A DNA stretch of 33,965 nt from Lachnospiraceae bacterium (GTDB lineage Bacteria > Bacillota > Clostridia > Lachnospirales > Lachnospiraceae). A program made the position numbers and the translations under genes. The stretch spans positions 1 through 33,965 of the forward strand of contig JAILCB010000254.1 in the NCBI GenBank assembly GCA_024680595.1. The letters are read 5' to 3'. Below, in pieces: positions 1 through 8,539 of this stretch. Position 1 is the stretch's first letter. The number at the start of each line of letters is the position of its first letter. Below the pieces are notes generated by a model that worked only from the letters and a program-made list of their open reading frames with translations, had not been told where the DNA came from and searched no databases.

Positions 1-510
1 AACATGCCGGTCGGAGGGTGTGACTGCTACCTGATAGACAGGAAGGTCATAGAGGTATTAAAGCTTCTGGGTGAGAAGAATTCATCCCTTACCCTGCAGG
101 TCCTCTGGTCGGGATTTAAGACAGACCGCATATACTTCCACAGGGATGAGAGGAAGTCGGGCAAGTCCAGATGGACCATGTCCAAAAAGGTCAAACTGGC
201 AATGGATTCCATGATGAGCTTTTCTTATTTTCCCATAAGGTTTATGACGACCCTGGGATTTATATTTGCCCTTCTGGCTGTGCTCTGGATCATAGAGATC
301 ATAATAGAGAAGCTGGTCATCGGAACACCTATAGCGGGCTGGGCATCCATAATGTGCCTGAACCTCTTTACTTCCGGAGCGGTAATGCTGATGGTGGGAG
401 TGATAGGAGAATATGTATGGAGGACCCTTGATGCGTCAAGGAGCAGACCTCCCTTTATCATAGACAGGATAGAGTCGGAATCAGAAGAAAAAGAAAAGGA
501 GAGAAAATAA
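1..510 (+). CDS. GT2 polyprenyl-phosphate sugar transferase, 3' part
   Basis: Only the C-terminal part is in the window. The reading frame is open back to base 1, so the ATG at 4 is probably internal. The visible 169 residues begin with the acceptor-side end of a GT-A fold ([13 protein letters not shown], then RKSGKSRWT). Two membrane helices follow (about residues 79-105 and 115-140), and the end is a charged cytoplasmic tail. This is the layout of the GtrB/DPM1-type family, which loads a sugar from a nucleotide donor onto undecaprenyl phosphate on the inner membrane face. The family call is firm but the sugar is unknown. Its stop overlaps the gmd start by one base (TAATG), so the two are co-translated. 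Isoleucine codons are almost all ATA with no ATT, unlike the genes after about base 1000. Confidence 0.8.
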   Translation, partial: NMPVGGCDCYLIDRKVIEVLKLLGEKNSSLTLQVLWSGFKTDRIYFHRDERKSGKSRWTMSKKVKLAMDSMMSFSYFPIRFMTTLGFIFALLAVLWIIEIIIEKLVIGTPIAGWASIMCLNLFTSGAVMLMVGVIGEYVWRTLDASRSRPPFIIDRIESESEEKEKERK

Positions 511-1592
511 TGAGGAATGTTGCGCTTATTACCGGTATAACCGGACAGGACGGTTCATATCTGGCAGAGTTTCTGCTGGATAAGGGATACGAGGTACATG
601 GTATCATAAGGAGACAGTCCAGTATAAACACGGTCAGGATAGACCACCTTTATTACAATAAGGAGATAAAGGACAAGACCTTTTTCCTTCATCACGGTGA
701 TATGACCGATTCCAGCAACTTAAACAGGCTGATAGAGCAGATACAGCCTACAGAGATATACAATCTGGCAGCCCAGTCCCACGTGGGAGTGTCCTTTGAG
801 GTCCCGGAATATACAGCTGAAACGACCGGTATAGGGACTATGAGGATCCTGGATGCCATAAAGAAATCGGGAGTCAAGTGCAGATTCTATCAGGCATCGA
901 CTTCAGAGCTTTTCGGAGGCCTGCCCGATACCGCTCCCCAGTCCGAAAAGACCCCCTTCTATCCCAAGAGTCCTTACGGGGCGGCAAAGCTCTACTCTTA
1001 TTGGATTACTGTGAATTACAGGGAGGCTTATGGTCTCTTTGCCTGCAACGGTATTCTCTTTAATCACGAGTCGCCCAGACGGGGAGAGACCTTTGTGACC
1101 AGAAAGATTACCCAGGCCGTGGCCCGGATTATGAAGGGGGACCAGGATGTGCTGCAGCTGGGAAACCTGAATGCCAAGCGGGATTGGGGTTACTCCGGAG
1201 ATTATGTGGAGGGCATGTGGCTCATATTGCAGCATGATAAGCCCGGAGACTATGTGCTGGCCAGTAACGAGACTCATTCTGTGAGAGAATTTGCTGAGCT
1301 GGCCTTTAAGGAAGTGGGCGTTAATCTCCAGTGGAGAGGCAGGGGTGTCAATGAAAAAGGCATTGACAAGGATACCGGCAGGGTATTGGTGGAAGTGAAC
1401 CCCAAGTACTTCCGCCCTGCAGAGGTGGAGCTCCTTTGGGGCGATTCCTCCAAGGCAGAAAAAGAGCTGGGCTGGAAGAGACAGACTACTTTCAAGGAGC
1501 TGGTTTCCATGATGGTGGATAGCGATATGAAGGACATCACCGGTATGTCCGCCGAGGAGTGGAAGAAGCAGAAGAATGGCGGGGAAGAGTGA
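510..1592 (+). CDS. gmd: GDP-mannose 4,6-dehydratase
   Basis: The 360-residue product has the usual length of the family. It converts GDP-D-mannose to GDP-4-keto-6-deoxy-D-mannose, the first step to GDP-L-fucose, in the cytosol. Visible signatures are the nucleotide-binding loop [13 protein letters not shown] near the N terminus, the active-site region STSELFG, the YxxxK dyad in SPYGAAK, and [16 protein letters not shown], which is typical of GMDs. The start has AAGGAGAG just upstream and overlaps the preceding stop. The next gene is fcl, which completes the pathway. Codon use changes within the gene: the first half uses ATA for isoleucine and the second half mostly ATT, suggesting a mosaic gene. 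An alternative such as RmlB-type dehydratase is unlikely given the GMD-specific motifs. Confidence 0.96.
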   Translation: MRNVALITGITGQDGSYLAEFLLDKGYEVHGIIRRQSSINTVRIDHLYYNKEIKDKTFFLHHGDMTDSSNLNRLIEQIQPTEIYNLAAQSHVGVSFEVPEYTAETTGIGTMRILDAIKKSGVKCRFYQASTSELFGGLPDTAPQSEKTPFYPKSPYGAAKLYSYWITVNYREAYGLFACNGILFNHESPRRGETFVTRKITQAVARIMKGDQDVLQLGNLNAKRDWGYSGDYVEGMWLILQHDKPGDYVLASNETHSVREFAELAFKEVGVNLQWRGRGVNEKGIDKDTGRVLVEVNPKYFRPAEVELLWGDSSKAEKELGWKRQTTFKELVSMMVDSDMKDITGMSAEEWKKQKNGGEE

Positions 1593-1630
1593 GGATATAG
1601 GGGATTATTGCCCGGATTAAAGGAGATATT

Positions 1631-2584
1631 ATGGATTTGACAGATAAGCAGTCAAAAATATATGTGGCAGGCCATCGGGGACTGGTGGGCTCTGCAATTG
1701 TCAGAAATCTAAAAGAAAAGGGCTATAGCAATATAGTAGTCCGCACCCATAAGGAGCTGGATCTGGAGGATCAGGCGGCGGTTTTCCGTTTCTTTGAGGA
1801 GGAAAAGCCGGAGTATGTGGTGCTGGCGGCCGCCCATGTGGGAGGGATCAATGCCAATCAAACCTATCCTGCGGACTTTATCTATATTAATTCCATTATT
1901 CAATGCAATGTAATCAAGGCGGCCCATGATAATCATGTGAAGAAGCTGCTCTTCCTGGGGAGCTCCTGTATTTATCCCAGGCTCGCGCCCCAGCCCATGA
2001 CCGAGGACGCCCTTCTCACGGACTCTCTTGAGACCACAAACGAGGCCTATGCCATTGCCAAGATCTCCGGTCTGGAGATGTGTAAATTCTTTAAGAGGCA
2101 GTATGGGGACGATTTCATTAGCTGTATGCCTACGAATTTGTACGGGCCCAATGACAACTTTAATCTGGAGACCAGTCACGTGCTGCCGGCCCTTATCCGC
2201 AAGTTTGACGATGCGAAAAAGACAGGCGCTGCCTTTGTAGAGCTTTGGGGTACCGGGTCCCCCCTTCGGGAATTCCTGTATGTAGATGATATGGCAGACG
2301 CCTGTGTATATCTGCTGGAGCATTACAGCGGGGAGCAGCATGTCAATATTGGTACAGGGAAGGAGATTTCCATTCGGGATTTGGCGGAAATCGTCAAGGA
2401 GACTGTGGGATTCCAGGGTGAAATCCGCTGGAATAGCGATATGCCGGATGGTACTCCCAGGAAGCTTTTGGATGTTTCAAAGCTGAATTCTATTGGATGG
2501 AAGGAGAAAGTGAGTCTTAGGGAGGGCATTCGTTTATCCTATGAATGGTATCTCTCACAGGATGAGAAGGATCTAAAGAAATGA
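1631..2584 (+). CDS. fcl: GDP-L-fucose synthase
   Basis: The 317-residue extended SDR enzyme epimerises and reduces GDP-4-keto-6-deoxymannose to GDP-L-fucose using NADPH. The N terminus carries the Rossmann motif [12 protein letters not shown]. The catalytic SSCIYP serine region and YAIAK (YxxxK) follow, then the family-typical NLYGPNDNF and [12 protein letters not shown]. Length matches the family. The start is preceded by AAAGGAGA at good distance. The stop region overlaps the next ATG by four bases, so the hypothetical membrane protein downstream is in the same transcript. Isoleucine codons are mainly ATT/ATC, unlike the first gene of the window. Together with gmd it predicts L-fucose in the surface glycan. 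Confidence 0.96.
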   Translation: MDLTDKQSKIYVAGHRGLVGSAIVRNLKEKGYSNIVVRTHKELDLEDQAAVFRFFEEEKPEYVVLAAAHVGGINANQTYPADFIYINSIIQCNVIKAAHDNHVKKLLFLGSSCIYPRLAPQPMTEDALLTDSLETTNEAYAIAKISGLEMCKFFKRQYGDDFISCMPTNLYGPNDNFNLETSHVLPALIRKFDDAKKTGAAFVELWGTGSPLREFLYVDDMADACVYLLEHYSGEQHVNIGTGKEISIRDLAEIVKETVGFQGEIRWNSDMPDGTPRKLLDVSKLNSIGWKEKVSLREGIRLSYEWYLSQDEKDLKK

Positions 2585-3102
2585 TTATCCGTATCATACT
2601 CATCTGTCTCGGGCCCCTATTGCTTTTGTACGCAGGACTATGCACTCGTCCCGTGTCAAAAGAGGATTATTTGGATGACGATGGTGAGGGGGAAGATTTT
2701 TCTGATGCCCAGACGGCACATAAAGGACGGGAAATTAGGAACTTTTCTGGCGGTGGACCTGTTTCTCCGGATGCAGGAACCGGTAATGGGCAAACCCCAT
2801 ATCCACCGGCTTCGGTTATGGGCGCGGTGACCGGGACGGCAGCAGGTCCGGGGGAGAATAGTTCAGGACAGATTCCTGCCGCAGTCACTTATGCCGATGG
2901 GGCAGGGACAGGGGGAAAGAGGGTTTTCCTGTTGAATTGGAAATGGAAGGGAGCATTGATTGCAGGGATAATTCTCTTCCTTCTTTTTGCTGCATTCTCT
3001 CTTTTCTCGATCTATACATTGAATCAAAAGATTAATGCTCTCTATGGAACCGTAGTTCAGATGGAGAATGAACTCCTGGAATTAGAACAGGACTTGCCAT
3101 AA
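2581..3102 (+). CDS. hypothetical two-helix membrane protein
   Basis: I do not recognise this 173-residue protein. It has an N-terminal hydrophobic helix (about 3-22), a loop of about 90 residues, a second helix (about 120-143), and a short C-terminal segment with heptad-like leucines ([23 protein letters not shown]) that may form a coiled coil. The loop is acidic at first (DDDGEGEDF) and then rich in Gly, Pro, Ala and Thr. The N-terminal LYAGLC is not a proper lipobox. The gene overlaps fcl by four bases and precedes the DUF6077-like pair, so co-expression is likely. The helix-loop-helix layout resembles chain-length regulators only superficially. It could be an accessory or scaffold protein of the machinery, but no function can be assigned. 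Confidence 0.7.
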   Translation: MIIRIILICLGPLLLLYAGLCTRPVSKEDYLDDDGEGEDFSDAQTAHKGREIRNFSGGGPVSPDAGTGNGQTPYPPASVMGAVTGTAAGPGENSSGQIPAAVTYADGAGTGGKRVFLLNWKWKGALIAGIILFLLFAAFSLFSIYTLNQKINALYGTVVQMENELLELEQDLP

Positions 3103-3112
3103 TTCATATATA

Positions 3113-4255
3113 ATGATAAAGCTTTTTGCATGCACCGGAATGGTGCTATTAAACTTATTTTTATATTTTGCATTTGGATCCCTTATTACCGGCAGATTCA
3201 AGGACAGCAGATTTTCGCTGGTGATTACCGAGGTGGTGGGATTCTTCACTTATTATTGCCTTTTTGAGCTGGTTTGTCTGCCTATGGTGCTGCGCTGGCA
3301 GCCGCTTTCCAGGCTGTCCCATCTATGGGCGGGCATAGTGGCTGCAGTTGTCATATTGTCTGCAGTTCTGAACTGGAAGCTATGGAAATCCAAGCTTTTT
3401 GAGCTTTCCAAATTCCTGAGGACTCACTATCAGTTCACCTTTCTATCTGCGGTGGTGGTGGTTATAGAGCTGGTTGTCATTATTCATGCCTACCAGTTTA
3501 CTTTGGATGCCGCCTTCTATGTGGCTGAGGTCACTACATCGCTGGAAACCAATATGTTGGATATTTACGATCCTTATACCGGGATGTGGATGGATCACTT
3601 TGAAATGAGATATTTCTTCCAGACCTATCCCTTGAATGATGCTGTGATGTGCTATCTCACAGGCATTCATCCCCTGCTCTGGACCAAAACGATTATGGAG
3701 GCGGTGTGTATTCTGCTCTCAAACTGTGTCAGCTATCTCATCGGTAAGAGACTCTTTATGAAGAAGGTTGGGACTAAGCCGTCAGAGCCTTCTGAGGGAC
3801 AGAACGGGTTTTTTGATATGGGGGATTATTTTACCCCCTATAATAAGATTGCCCTCTTTCTCTTTTTCTCGGGAATGCTTCACTTTTTCTATACCACCAT
3901 CTACACCTCCTCGGCCTTCTATACTACCAGAACCTATGAGGGAAAGGCCCTGGTTGCAAATGTGGTAATTCCGGTGATTTTCTGGCTTTATCTCAAATTG
4001 CTGCAGGATCACAGGAAGAACCGTTATTGGGCCCTTCTTTTCCTGGTATCTGTAGGTGGGGCGGTACTCTCTAATTCCGCCAATATGCTGGTTCCCGCAT
4101 CCCTTTTTGTCTTTGGGGTGCCCCTTTTCTTTCAGAAAAGAGATAAGTGGATACTTATCAAAACGGCCCTGTGTATGCTGCCTGGTATATTGCTGATTAT
4201 TTCATATGTGGCCTATGTCAAAGGTTACTATGTACTTTACACCTATCCGAGGTAA
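3113..4255 (+). CDS. DUF6077-like membrane protein, N-terminal part
   Basis: The 380-residue product is strongly hydrophobic, with about nine predicted membrane helices. An extracytoplasmic stretch LDAAFYVAEVTT...DIYDPYTG resembles the conserved loop I associate with DUF6077 membrane proteins of Clostridia polysaccharide loci. Such proteins are usually one longer polypeptide. Here the ORF stops at TAA (4253-4255) just as the C-terminal part begins in another frame at 4260. No good ribosome binding site precedes the ATG at 3113; it lies 10 bases after the previous stop. The role is unknown; a GT-C-like transferase acting on lipid-linked sugar is conceivable because of the acidic residues in the first outer loop, but this is inference. 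Confidence 0.75.
   Translation: MIKLFACTGMVLLNLFLYFAFGSLITGRFKDSRFSLVITEVVGFFTYYCLFELVCLPMVLRWQPLSRLSHLWAGIVAAVVILSAVLNWKLWKSKLFELSKFLRTHYQFTFLSAVVVVIELVVIIHAYQFTLDAAFYVAEVTTSLETNMLDIYDPYTGMWMDHFEMRYFFQTYPLNDAVMCYLTGIHPLLWTKTIMEAVCILLSNCVSYLIGKRLFMKKVGTKPSEPSEGQNGFFDMGDYFTPYNKIALFLFFSGMLHFFYTTIYTSSAFYTTRTYEGKALVANVVIPVIFWLYLKLLQDHRKNRYWALLFLVSVGGAVLSNSANMLVPASLFVFGVPLFFQKRDKWILIKTALCMLPGILLIISYVAYVKGYYVLYTYPR
4249..4253 (+). promoter_or_regulatory. ribosome binding site between split ORFs
   Basis: GAGGT lies six bases before the ATG at 4260 and overlaps the end of the preceding ORF. This spacing is good for a Shine-Dalgarno site and supports re-initiation on the second half rather than a simple sequencing frameshift. 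Confidence 0.6.
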
Positions 4256-4259
4256 TTGA

Positions 4260-5132
4260 ATGCAGACCTTAAGTATTGAAAAGGCTGGTTTATCCTATAT
4301 ATTCCAGTGTCTGGAGCTTTATAGCGGTGAATGCCTCTATCTCTTTCTCTATGGGATAGGAATCATTTTCATTCTCTGGAAGGGGAGAAAGTCGGAGAAA
4401 AGAACCTTTCTCTATCCCTCCCTGGTTCTTCTATTGACGGTTTTTAACCCCCTGCTGCCGGTGACCGTCAACCGTTTTTTTGATGTAAATAAGGAGTATT
4501 ATAGGACCCTTTGGATCGTGCCTGTGGTACCTCTATTAGCCTATCTGGCAGTGAAGTTTGTGACCCTGCCCAATAGGAATACTAATTATAGAAATGCCGT
4601 ATTTCTGGGATTTTGCTGTATATTTCTGGGGGCGGGCACCTTTGTCTATGCCGATGGATATATTGAGCAGGAGAATGTTTATAAGGTTCCCAATGAGGTT
4701 ATAGAAGTGTCTGAGTTAATTCACGAGAACGCCTTGGTGAAATATCCCAAGGCTATCTGTGATTTCAGACTACATATGGAGCTCCGGCAGTATGATGCCT
4801 CCATTTTGCTGACGGCGGATAGAAGCCAGTACCTGGCTGTTATGCAGGGAACCCATCAGGATGATCAGATGCTGGAGCAGAATCAGGCCGTGAACCGGAT
4901 TCTGGATGTGATTTTGAAGGGAGAAGAGGTTCCAAAGAAGGAGTTCCTAGGATATTTGGACCAAACCAATACAGAGTTTGTGGTAGTTGAAGCCAAGAAT
5001 TCGGTGGTTCTGAATTATCTCAGCCGTATGGGCCTGAACCGGGTGGGGGAGACAGAAGAGCGGGTGCTGATGCATTATGACTTAAAGAATCCCATTCAAT
5101 ATGAGCTGGCGGATTATAGTGCTTATTGGTGA
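4260..5132 (+). CDS. DUF6077-like membrane protein, C-terminal part
   Basis: The 290-residue product starts with four or so membrane helices (about 1-150) and ends in a soluble, probably extracytoplasmic domain (about 150-285) with alpha/beta character (AICDFRLHMELRQYDASILL, FVVVEAKNSVVLNYL). Taken with the preceding ORF, it gives about 670 residues in the order membrane bundle then outer domain, as expected for a single DUF6077-like protein cut in two. Its own frame has TGA immediately before the ATG, and the upstream ORF has TAA, so fusion would need more than one change. The ATG has a good GAGGT site. The halves may associate in the membrane, or the pair may be a decaying gene; sequence alone does not decide. 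Confidence 0.7.
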   Translation: MQTLSIEKAGLSYIFQCLELYSGECLYLFLYGIGIIFILWKGRKSEKRTFLYPSLVLLLTVFNPLLPVTVNRFFDVNKEYYRTLWIVPVVPLLAYLAVKFVTLPNRNTNYRNAVFLGFCCIFLGAGTFVYADGYIEQENVYKVPNEVIEVSELIHENALVKYPKAICDFRLHMELRQYDASILLTADRSQYLAVMQGTHQDDQMLEQNQAVNRILDVILKGEEVPKKEFLGYLDQTNTEFVVVEAKNSVVLNYLSRMGLNRVGETEERVLMHYDLKNPIQYELADYSAYW

Positions 5133-5160
5133 TTCTTGGAGAAGGGATGGGGAGCGGATG

Positions 5161-6150
5161 ATGAAGACGCTGACGGTATTTACCCCTAGCTATAATCGGG
5201 AGAAGCTGCTTCCCCGTCTATATAGGAGCCTGTGCAGGCAGAATTCCACAGACTTCCTCTGGCTCATTGTTGACGATGGTTCCACGGACGGCACCGGGGA
5301 ATTGGTGGAAGGCTGGAGAAGGGAGAACCGTATCCCTATCCGTTATATTAGGAGACAGAATGGCGGCAAGATGCGGGCCCATAATACGGGAGTGCTGGCC
5401 TGTGAAACAGAGCTATTTGTCTGTCTGGACTCCGATGATTATTTCTCTGATACTGCCGTAGAGGATATATTGGAGCGGTGGAAAAGGGTTTCCGGCAGCC
5501 GGAGGATTGCAGGAATTGTGGCCCATAAGGGCAGGGATGAGACCCATACCCTCTATGGGGAGCTCTTTCCGGGGGAGAGGGCCGGGGATAGCAGAAAAGC
5601 GGGGCTGAGACCCTGCCTCATGTCCTATTACCCCTATTGCCGCAGCTGTTACAGGGACTGTTATGGAAAACGAGCGGAGGAAGAGGGAGGAAATGTTCCT
5701 GCCGAGTCTTCGCTTTCGGCACTATATCGTATGGGCTTTCGGGGAGAGACTACCCTGGTTTTTCGGACGGAAATATTGAAGAGATATCTATTTCCGGAAA
5801 TACCCGGGGAGAAATATGTTCCTGAGGACTATGTCTATGATCAGATTGACAGGAAGTACAGGCTGTCGGTTTTACCCAAAATTCTCACTATCTGTGAGCT
5901 AGTGGAGTCAGGCTATTCAGATAGGGTGGATGAGCTGCGAAGGCAGAATCCCACCGGATGGTATCTGTATTATGTTAATCGGTCCCGCTATGAAAGCCGG
6001 CTTTCGTTGAAGCTTAAATATATGAGTCACTGTCTCAGATTCCGAAGAATTGCCTATGCTCCGGCTGTGAGGCGGCATCCCCTGCCAAAGGCCCTGGCCA
6101 TAGCAGGACTTCCTGGTGCGACAGTGCTTCTTTTAATGGGAAAATTATGA
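5161..6150 (+). CDS. GT2 family glycosyltransferase
   Basis: A cytosolic GT-A enzyme of about 329 residues expected to add a sugar to the lipid-linked intermediate. The N terminus LTVFTPSYNREKLLPRLYRSL, the donor-site VDDGSTDGT, the GGKMRAHNTGV segment and the metal-binding LDSDDYFSD are classical GT2 signatures. The ORF track starts at 5101, but ATG 5161 begins right at the domain and has GGGGAG six bases upstream; ATG 5158 is a close alternative. A polar insert around residues 135-190 (FPGERAGDSRKAG, KRAEEEGGNVPAE) is longer than I would expect in a compact GT2. The C terminus has a short hydrophobic end (ALAIAGLPGATVLLLMG) that may anchor it to the membrane. The next gene overlaps by four bases. 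Donor and acceptor are unknown. Confidence 0.88.
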   Translation: MKTLTVFTPSYNREKLLPRLYRSLCRQNSTDFLWLIVDDGSTDGTGELVEGWRRENRIPIRYIRRQNGGKMRAHNTGVLACETELFVCLDSDDYFSDTAVEDILERWKRVSGSRRIAGIVAHKGRDETHTLYGELFPGERAGDSRKAGLRPCLMSYYPYCRSCYRDCYGKRAEEEGGNVPAESSLSALYRMGFRGETTLVFRTEILKRYLFPEIPGEKYVPEDYVYDQIDRKYRLSVLPKILTICELVESGYSDRVDELRRQNPTGWYLYYVNRSRYESRLSLKLKYMSHCLRFRRIAYAPAVRRHPLPKALAIAGLPGATVLLLMGKL

Positions 6151-7649
6151 GATCGATTCGTTCCACCGATGCCTGGAAAAGGCTCTATATGCTGACGGTC
6201 TGCGCAGTGATGGTTGCCGTGGATTCGGCCATGATCCTGTATATCCTGAATCAAATCTATAATGTGGAATTCCGGACGCAGATCTATTTGAGAGGGCATA
6301 TCTTCGTGATGGCGCTCTATATCGGTGTGTTTATTTTTTTGGGAAGGGTGTTCGGCGGTCTGCTGGTAGGGGTCAGGCGGATTGGAGAAATCGTTTTCTC
6401 CTTTATCTTTACGGCTCTTTTCAGTGATCTATTCTTTTATACTATAGTCATGCTCCTTTCCTACAAAATACCGGATCCCAGACCCTTACTCTTAGTGCTG
6501 CTTTTGCAGCTGGTCTTTTCCTGCATCTGGATTGTTCTTACAGGAAAGCTCTATCATAGGCACTTTAAACCTCTGAATGTGCTTTTGGTTTATTACGGGG
6601 AGTCCTATCAGGGATTTCTGGAAAAGCTTAGGACTCGCAAGGATCAGTTTTTCATTTCGGATACGGTTAGTACCGAGCTGGGTCAGGAGCCGGTAAAGGA
6701 GAAGATTGACCGCTATAATACCATAATGCTTTGGGATATTCCCTCTAGAATAAGAAATCCCCTTGTCAAGTACTGTTATGAGAATTCCAAGCGAATCTAT
6801 GTCATGCCAAAGATTACGGATATCATTCTGAATGGGTCAAGTCCGGTGCATCTCTTTGATACGCCCCTTCTCCTGACGGAAGGGAATCCGCTGGAGTATG
6901 AGGAGAGGATTTTGAAGAGGATTATGGATATCATCCTGTCACTTATCCTCATAGTAGTGACATCTCCAATCATGCTGCTGACGGCTCTTGCCGTGAAGCT
7001 CTGTGACGGGGGGCCGGTATTCTATAAGCAGGTGCGTTGTACCAGAAACTTCAAGGAATTCAAGATTATCAAGTTCCGCAGTATGATTGTGAATGCGGAG
7101 AGTAAAGGCGGGGCCATGCTGGCCCGGCAGCACGATCCCAGGATTACCCCGGTGGGACGTTTTATCCGGAAATGTAGGATTGATGAATTGCCCCAGCTTT
7201 TTAATGTTATAAAGGGAGATATGTCCTTTGTGGGGCCCCGGCCTGAGAGACCTGAGTTTGTCAGACAATTTATGGAGACGATGCCGGAATTTGTTTTTCG
7301 CATGAAGGTACGGGCGGGAATTACAGGCTATGCCCAGCTTTACGGCAAGTATAATACCCGGCCCTACGATAAGCTGAAGTTTGACCTATATTATATTGAG
7401 CAATATTCCATTTGGCTGGATATAAAGCTAATGATTCTGACCTTCAAGATTATTTTCTCCCTGGAGAGCACCGAGGGCACCAAGGAAAAGGTTTCTGCAG
7501 GAAATGAAGCCCTGGCTGAGGATGAATCAGAGAAGCTTGGGGCCGGTGAGGGCAAACCGGACAGGTCTTTTTCAGGGGAAAAGCTTGCGAAGAAAGTGAT
7601 TTCCGCAGAGGGCGGCAGTCTGCCGGATAAAAAGTCTGGGGGAAATTAG
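6147..7649 (+). CDS. WbaP-type polyprenyl glycosylphosphotransferase
   Basis: The 500-residue enzyme should start glycan assembly by transferring a sugar-1-phosphate from a nucleotide sugar to undecaprenyl phosphate. Four N-terminal helices (about 15-130), a middle soluble domain, then the catalytic bacterial sugar transferase domain (about 255-445) are in the order of the CpsE/WbaP long form. Visible catalytic motifs are KRIMDIILSLILIV (re-entrant helix), KFRSM, the DE pair in [23 protein letters not shown], and RAGITGYAQLYGKYNT. After the domain comes a polar tail of about 55 residues rich in Glu, Gly, Ser and Lys, which is not usual for the family. ATG overlaps the previous stop. A second, short phosphoglycosyl transferase lies at 17788. 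Confidence 0.93.
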   Translation: MRSIRSTDAWKRLYMLTVCAVMVAVDSAMILYILNQIYNVEFRTQIYLRGHIFVMALYIGVFIFLGRVFGGLLVGVRRIGEIVFSFIFTALFSDLFFYTIVMLLSYKIPDPRPLLLVLLLQLVFSCIWIVLTGKLYHRHFKPLNVLLVYYGESYQGFLEKLRTRKDQFFISDTVSTELGQEPVKEKIDRYNTIMLWDIPSRIRNPLVKYCYENSKRIYVMPKITDIILNGSSPVHLFDTPLLLTEGNPLEYEERILKRIMDIILSLILIVVTSPIMLLTALAVKLCDGGPVFYKQVRCTRNFKEFKIIKFRSMIVNAESKGGAMLARQHDPRITPVGRFIRKCRIDELPQLFNVIKGDMSFVGPRPERPEFVRQFMETMPEFVFRMKVRAGITGYAQLYGKYNTRPYDKLKFDLYYIEQYSIWLDIKLMILTFKIIFSLESTEGTKEKVSAGNEALAEDESEKLGAGEGKPDRSFSGEKLAKKVISAEGGSLPDKKSGGN

Positions 7650-7678
7650 GCTAATTAATAGAGTTTTGAGGGCTTTGG

Positions 7679-7694
7679 CCTGACCTTAGTCAGG
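7679..7694 (+). other. hairpin in 128-base gap
   Basis: CCTGAC-CTTA-GTCAGG forms a perfect six-pair stem with a four-base loop in the transcript. No T-run follows, so it is not a standard terminator. The left arm CCTGACC can also pair with GGTCAGG at 7757-7763, next to the AGGAGG site of the next gene. Confidence 0.4.
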
Positions 7695-7777
7695 GATAGA
7701 GGCCGGGCTAGAATGGGCTTTGCAGAGTCATAGTAGGATATGGCGGGAAGTGGAAAGGTCAGGCAGGAGGAATTCGG

Positions 7778-8539
7778 ATGGTTTCAGTGGTAATTCCAGT
7801 TCATAATGCACAACGGTTTATAGGAGATACAATCCGGTCTGTTATGGGACAGGAATATAAGGACTGGGAGATCCTGCTTATAGATGATCATTCGGAGGAT
7901 GAAAGCGTTAAGCAGATTTCATACTTTATCGAAGACGCCAGGGAGAAGGGGGAGGAGAAGCGCTACCGTCTTTTGTCCTCCGGAAACGGGCGCGGCGCCG
8001 CAGCTGCAAGGAATGTGGGAATCAAGGCAGCAAAAGGCAGATATATTGCCTTTCTGGACGCGGATGACATCTGGGAGCCGGAAAAGCTAATTGAACAGCT
8101 GGAATTTCAGGACAAAATTGGTGCGGCCTTTACATTTACAGGCTATGAATTTGCGGATGAGAATGGCTTTGGGATTGACAAAATTGTGAGGGTCCCCTTC
8201 CGCATGAACTACAAACAGGCCTTAAAGAATACTACAATCTTTACCAGTACTGTCATGTTTGATACAGAAAAGATCAGTAAGGATATGATTCTCATGCCGG
8301 ATGTGCCCAGCGAGGATACTGCCACCTGGTGGAAGGTTCTCCGGAATGGATATACGGCCTGGGGTCTGAACCGGCCCTTGACTCTGTATAGACGGTCGGG
8401 GGAAACTCTGTCCTCCAATAAGAAAAAGGCTGTAAGGCGGATATGGAATCTCTATCGTAATGTGGAGCATTTAAGTCTCATCAGAAGCGCCTGGTGCTTT
8501 TGCTTTTATGCTATGCATGCGGTATGGCGGAGGTTGTGA
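7778..8539 (+). CDS. GT2 glycosyltransferase, TuaG-like
   Basis: The 253-residue protein starts directly with the GT2 fold: MVSVVIPVHNAQRFIGDTIRSV, then LIDDHSEDES, the AAAARNVGIKAAKGRYIAF segment and LDADDIWEPEKL (metal-binding DAD). The second half, with a membrane-like VPFRMNYKQALK and MPDVPSEDTATWWKVLRNGY, is close to what I know from TuaG of teichuronic acid synthesis. Length (about 250) agrees. It is cytosolic and should add a sugar to the growing repeat unit. AGGAGG sits seven bases before the ATG. The gene follows a 128-base gap with inverted repeats, one of the few breaks in this operon. Its stop overlaps the start of the fusion glycosyltransferase. Confidence 0.9.
   Translation: MVSVVIPVHNAQRFIGDTIRSVMGQEYKDWEILLIDDHSEDESVKQISYFIEDAREKGEEKRYRLLSSGNGRGAAAARNVGIKAAKGRYIAFLDADDIWEPEKLIEQLEFQDKIGAAFTFTGYEFADENGFGIDKIVRVPFRMNYKQALKNTTIFTSTVMFDTEKISKDMILMPDVPSEDTATWWKVLRNGYTAWGLNRPLTLYRRSGETLSSNKKKAVRRIWNLYRNVEHLSLIRSAWCFCFYAMHAVWRRL

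Noticed and set aside
1709-2341. Minus-strand ORF of 210 residues
   Set aside because: It is antisense to fcl, with a composition typical of a shadow frame and no recognisable domain.
2581-2646. Possible lipoprotein signal in the 2581 protein
   Set aside because: The residues before the cysteine (AGL) do not fit a lipobox, which needs a small residue directly before Cys.
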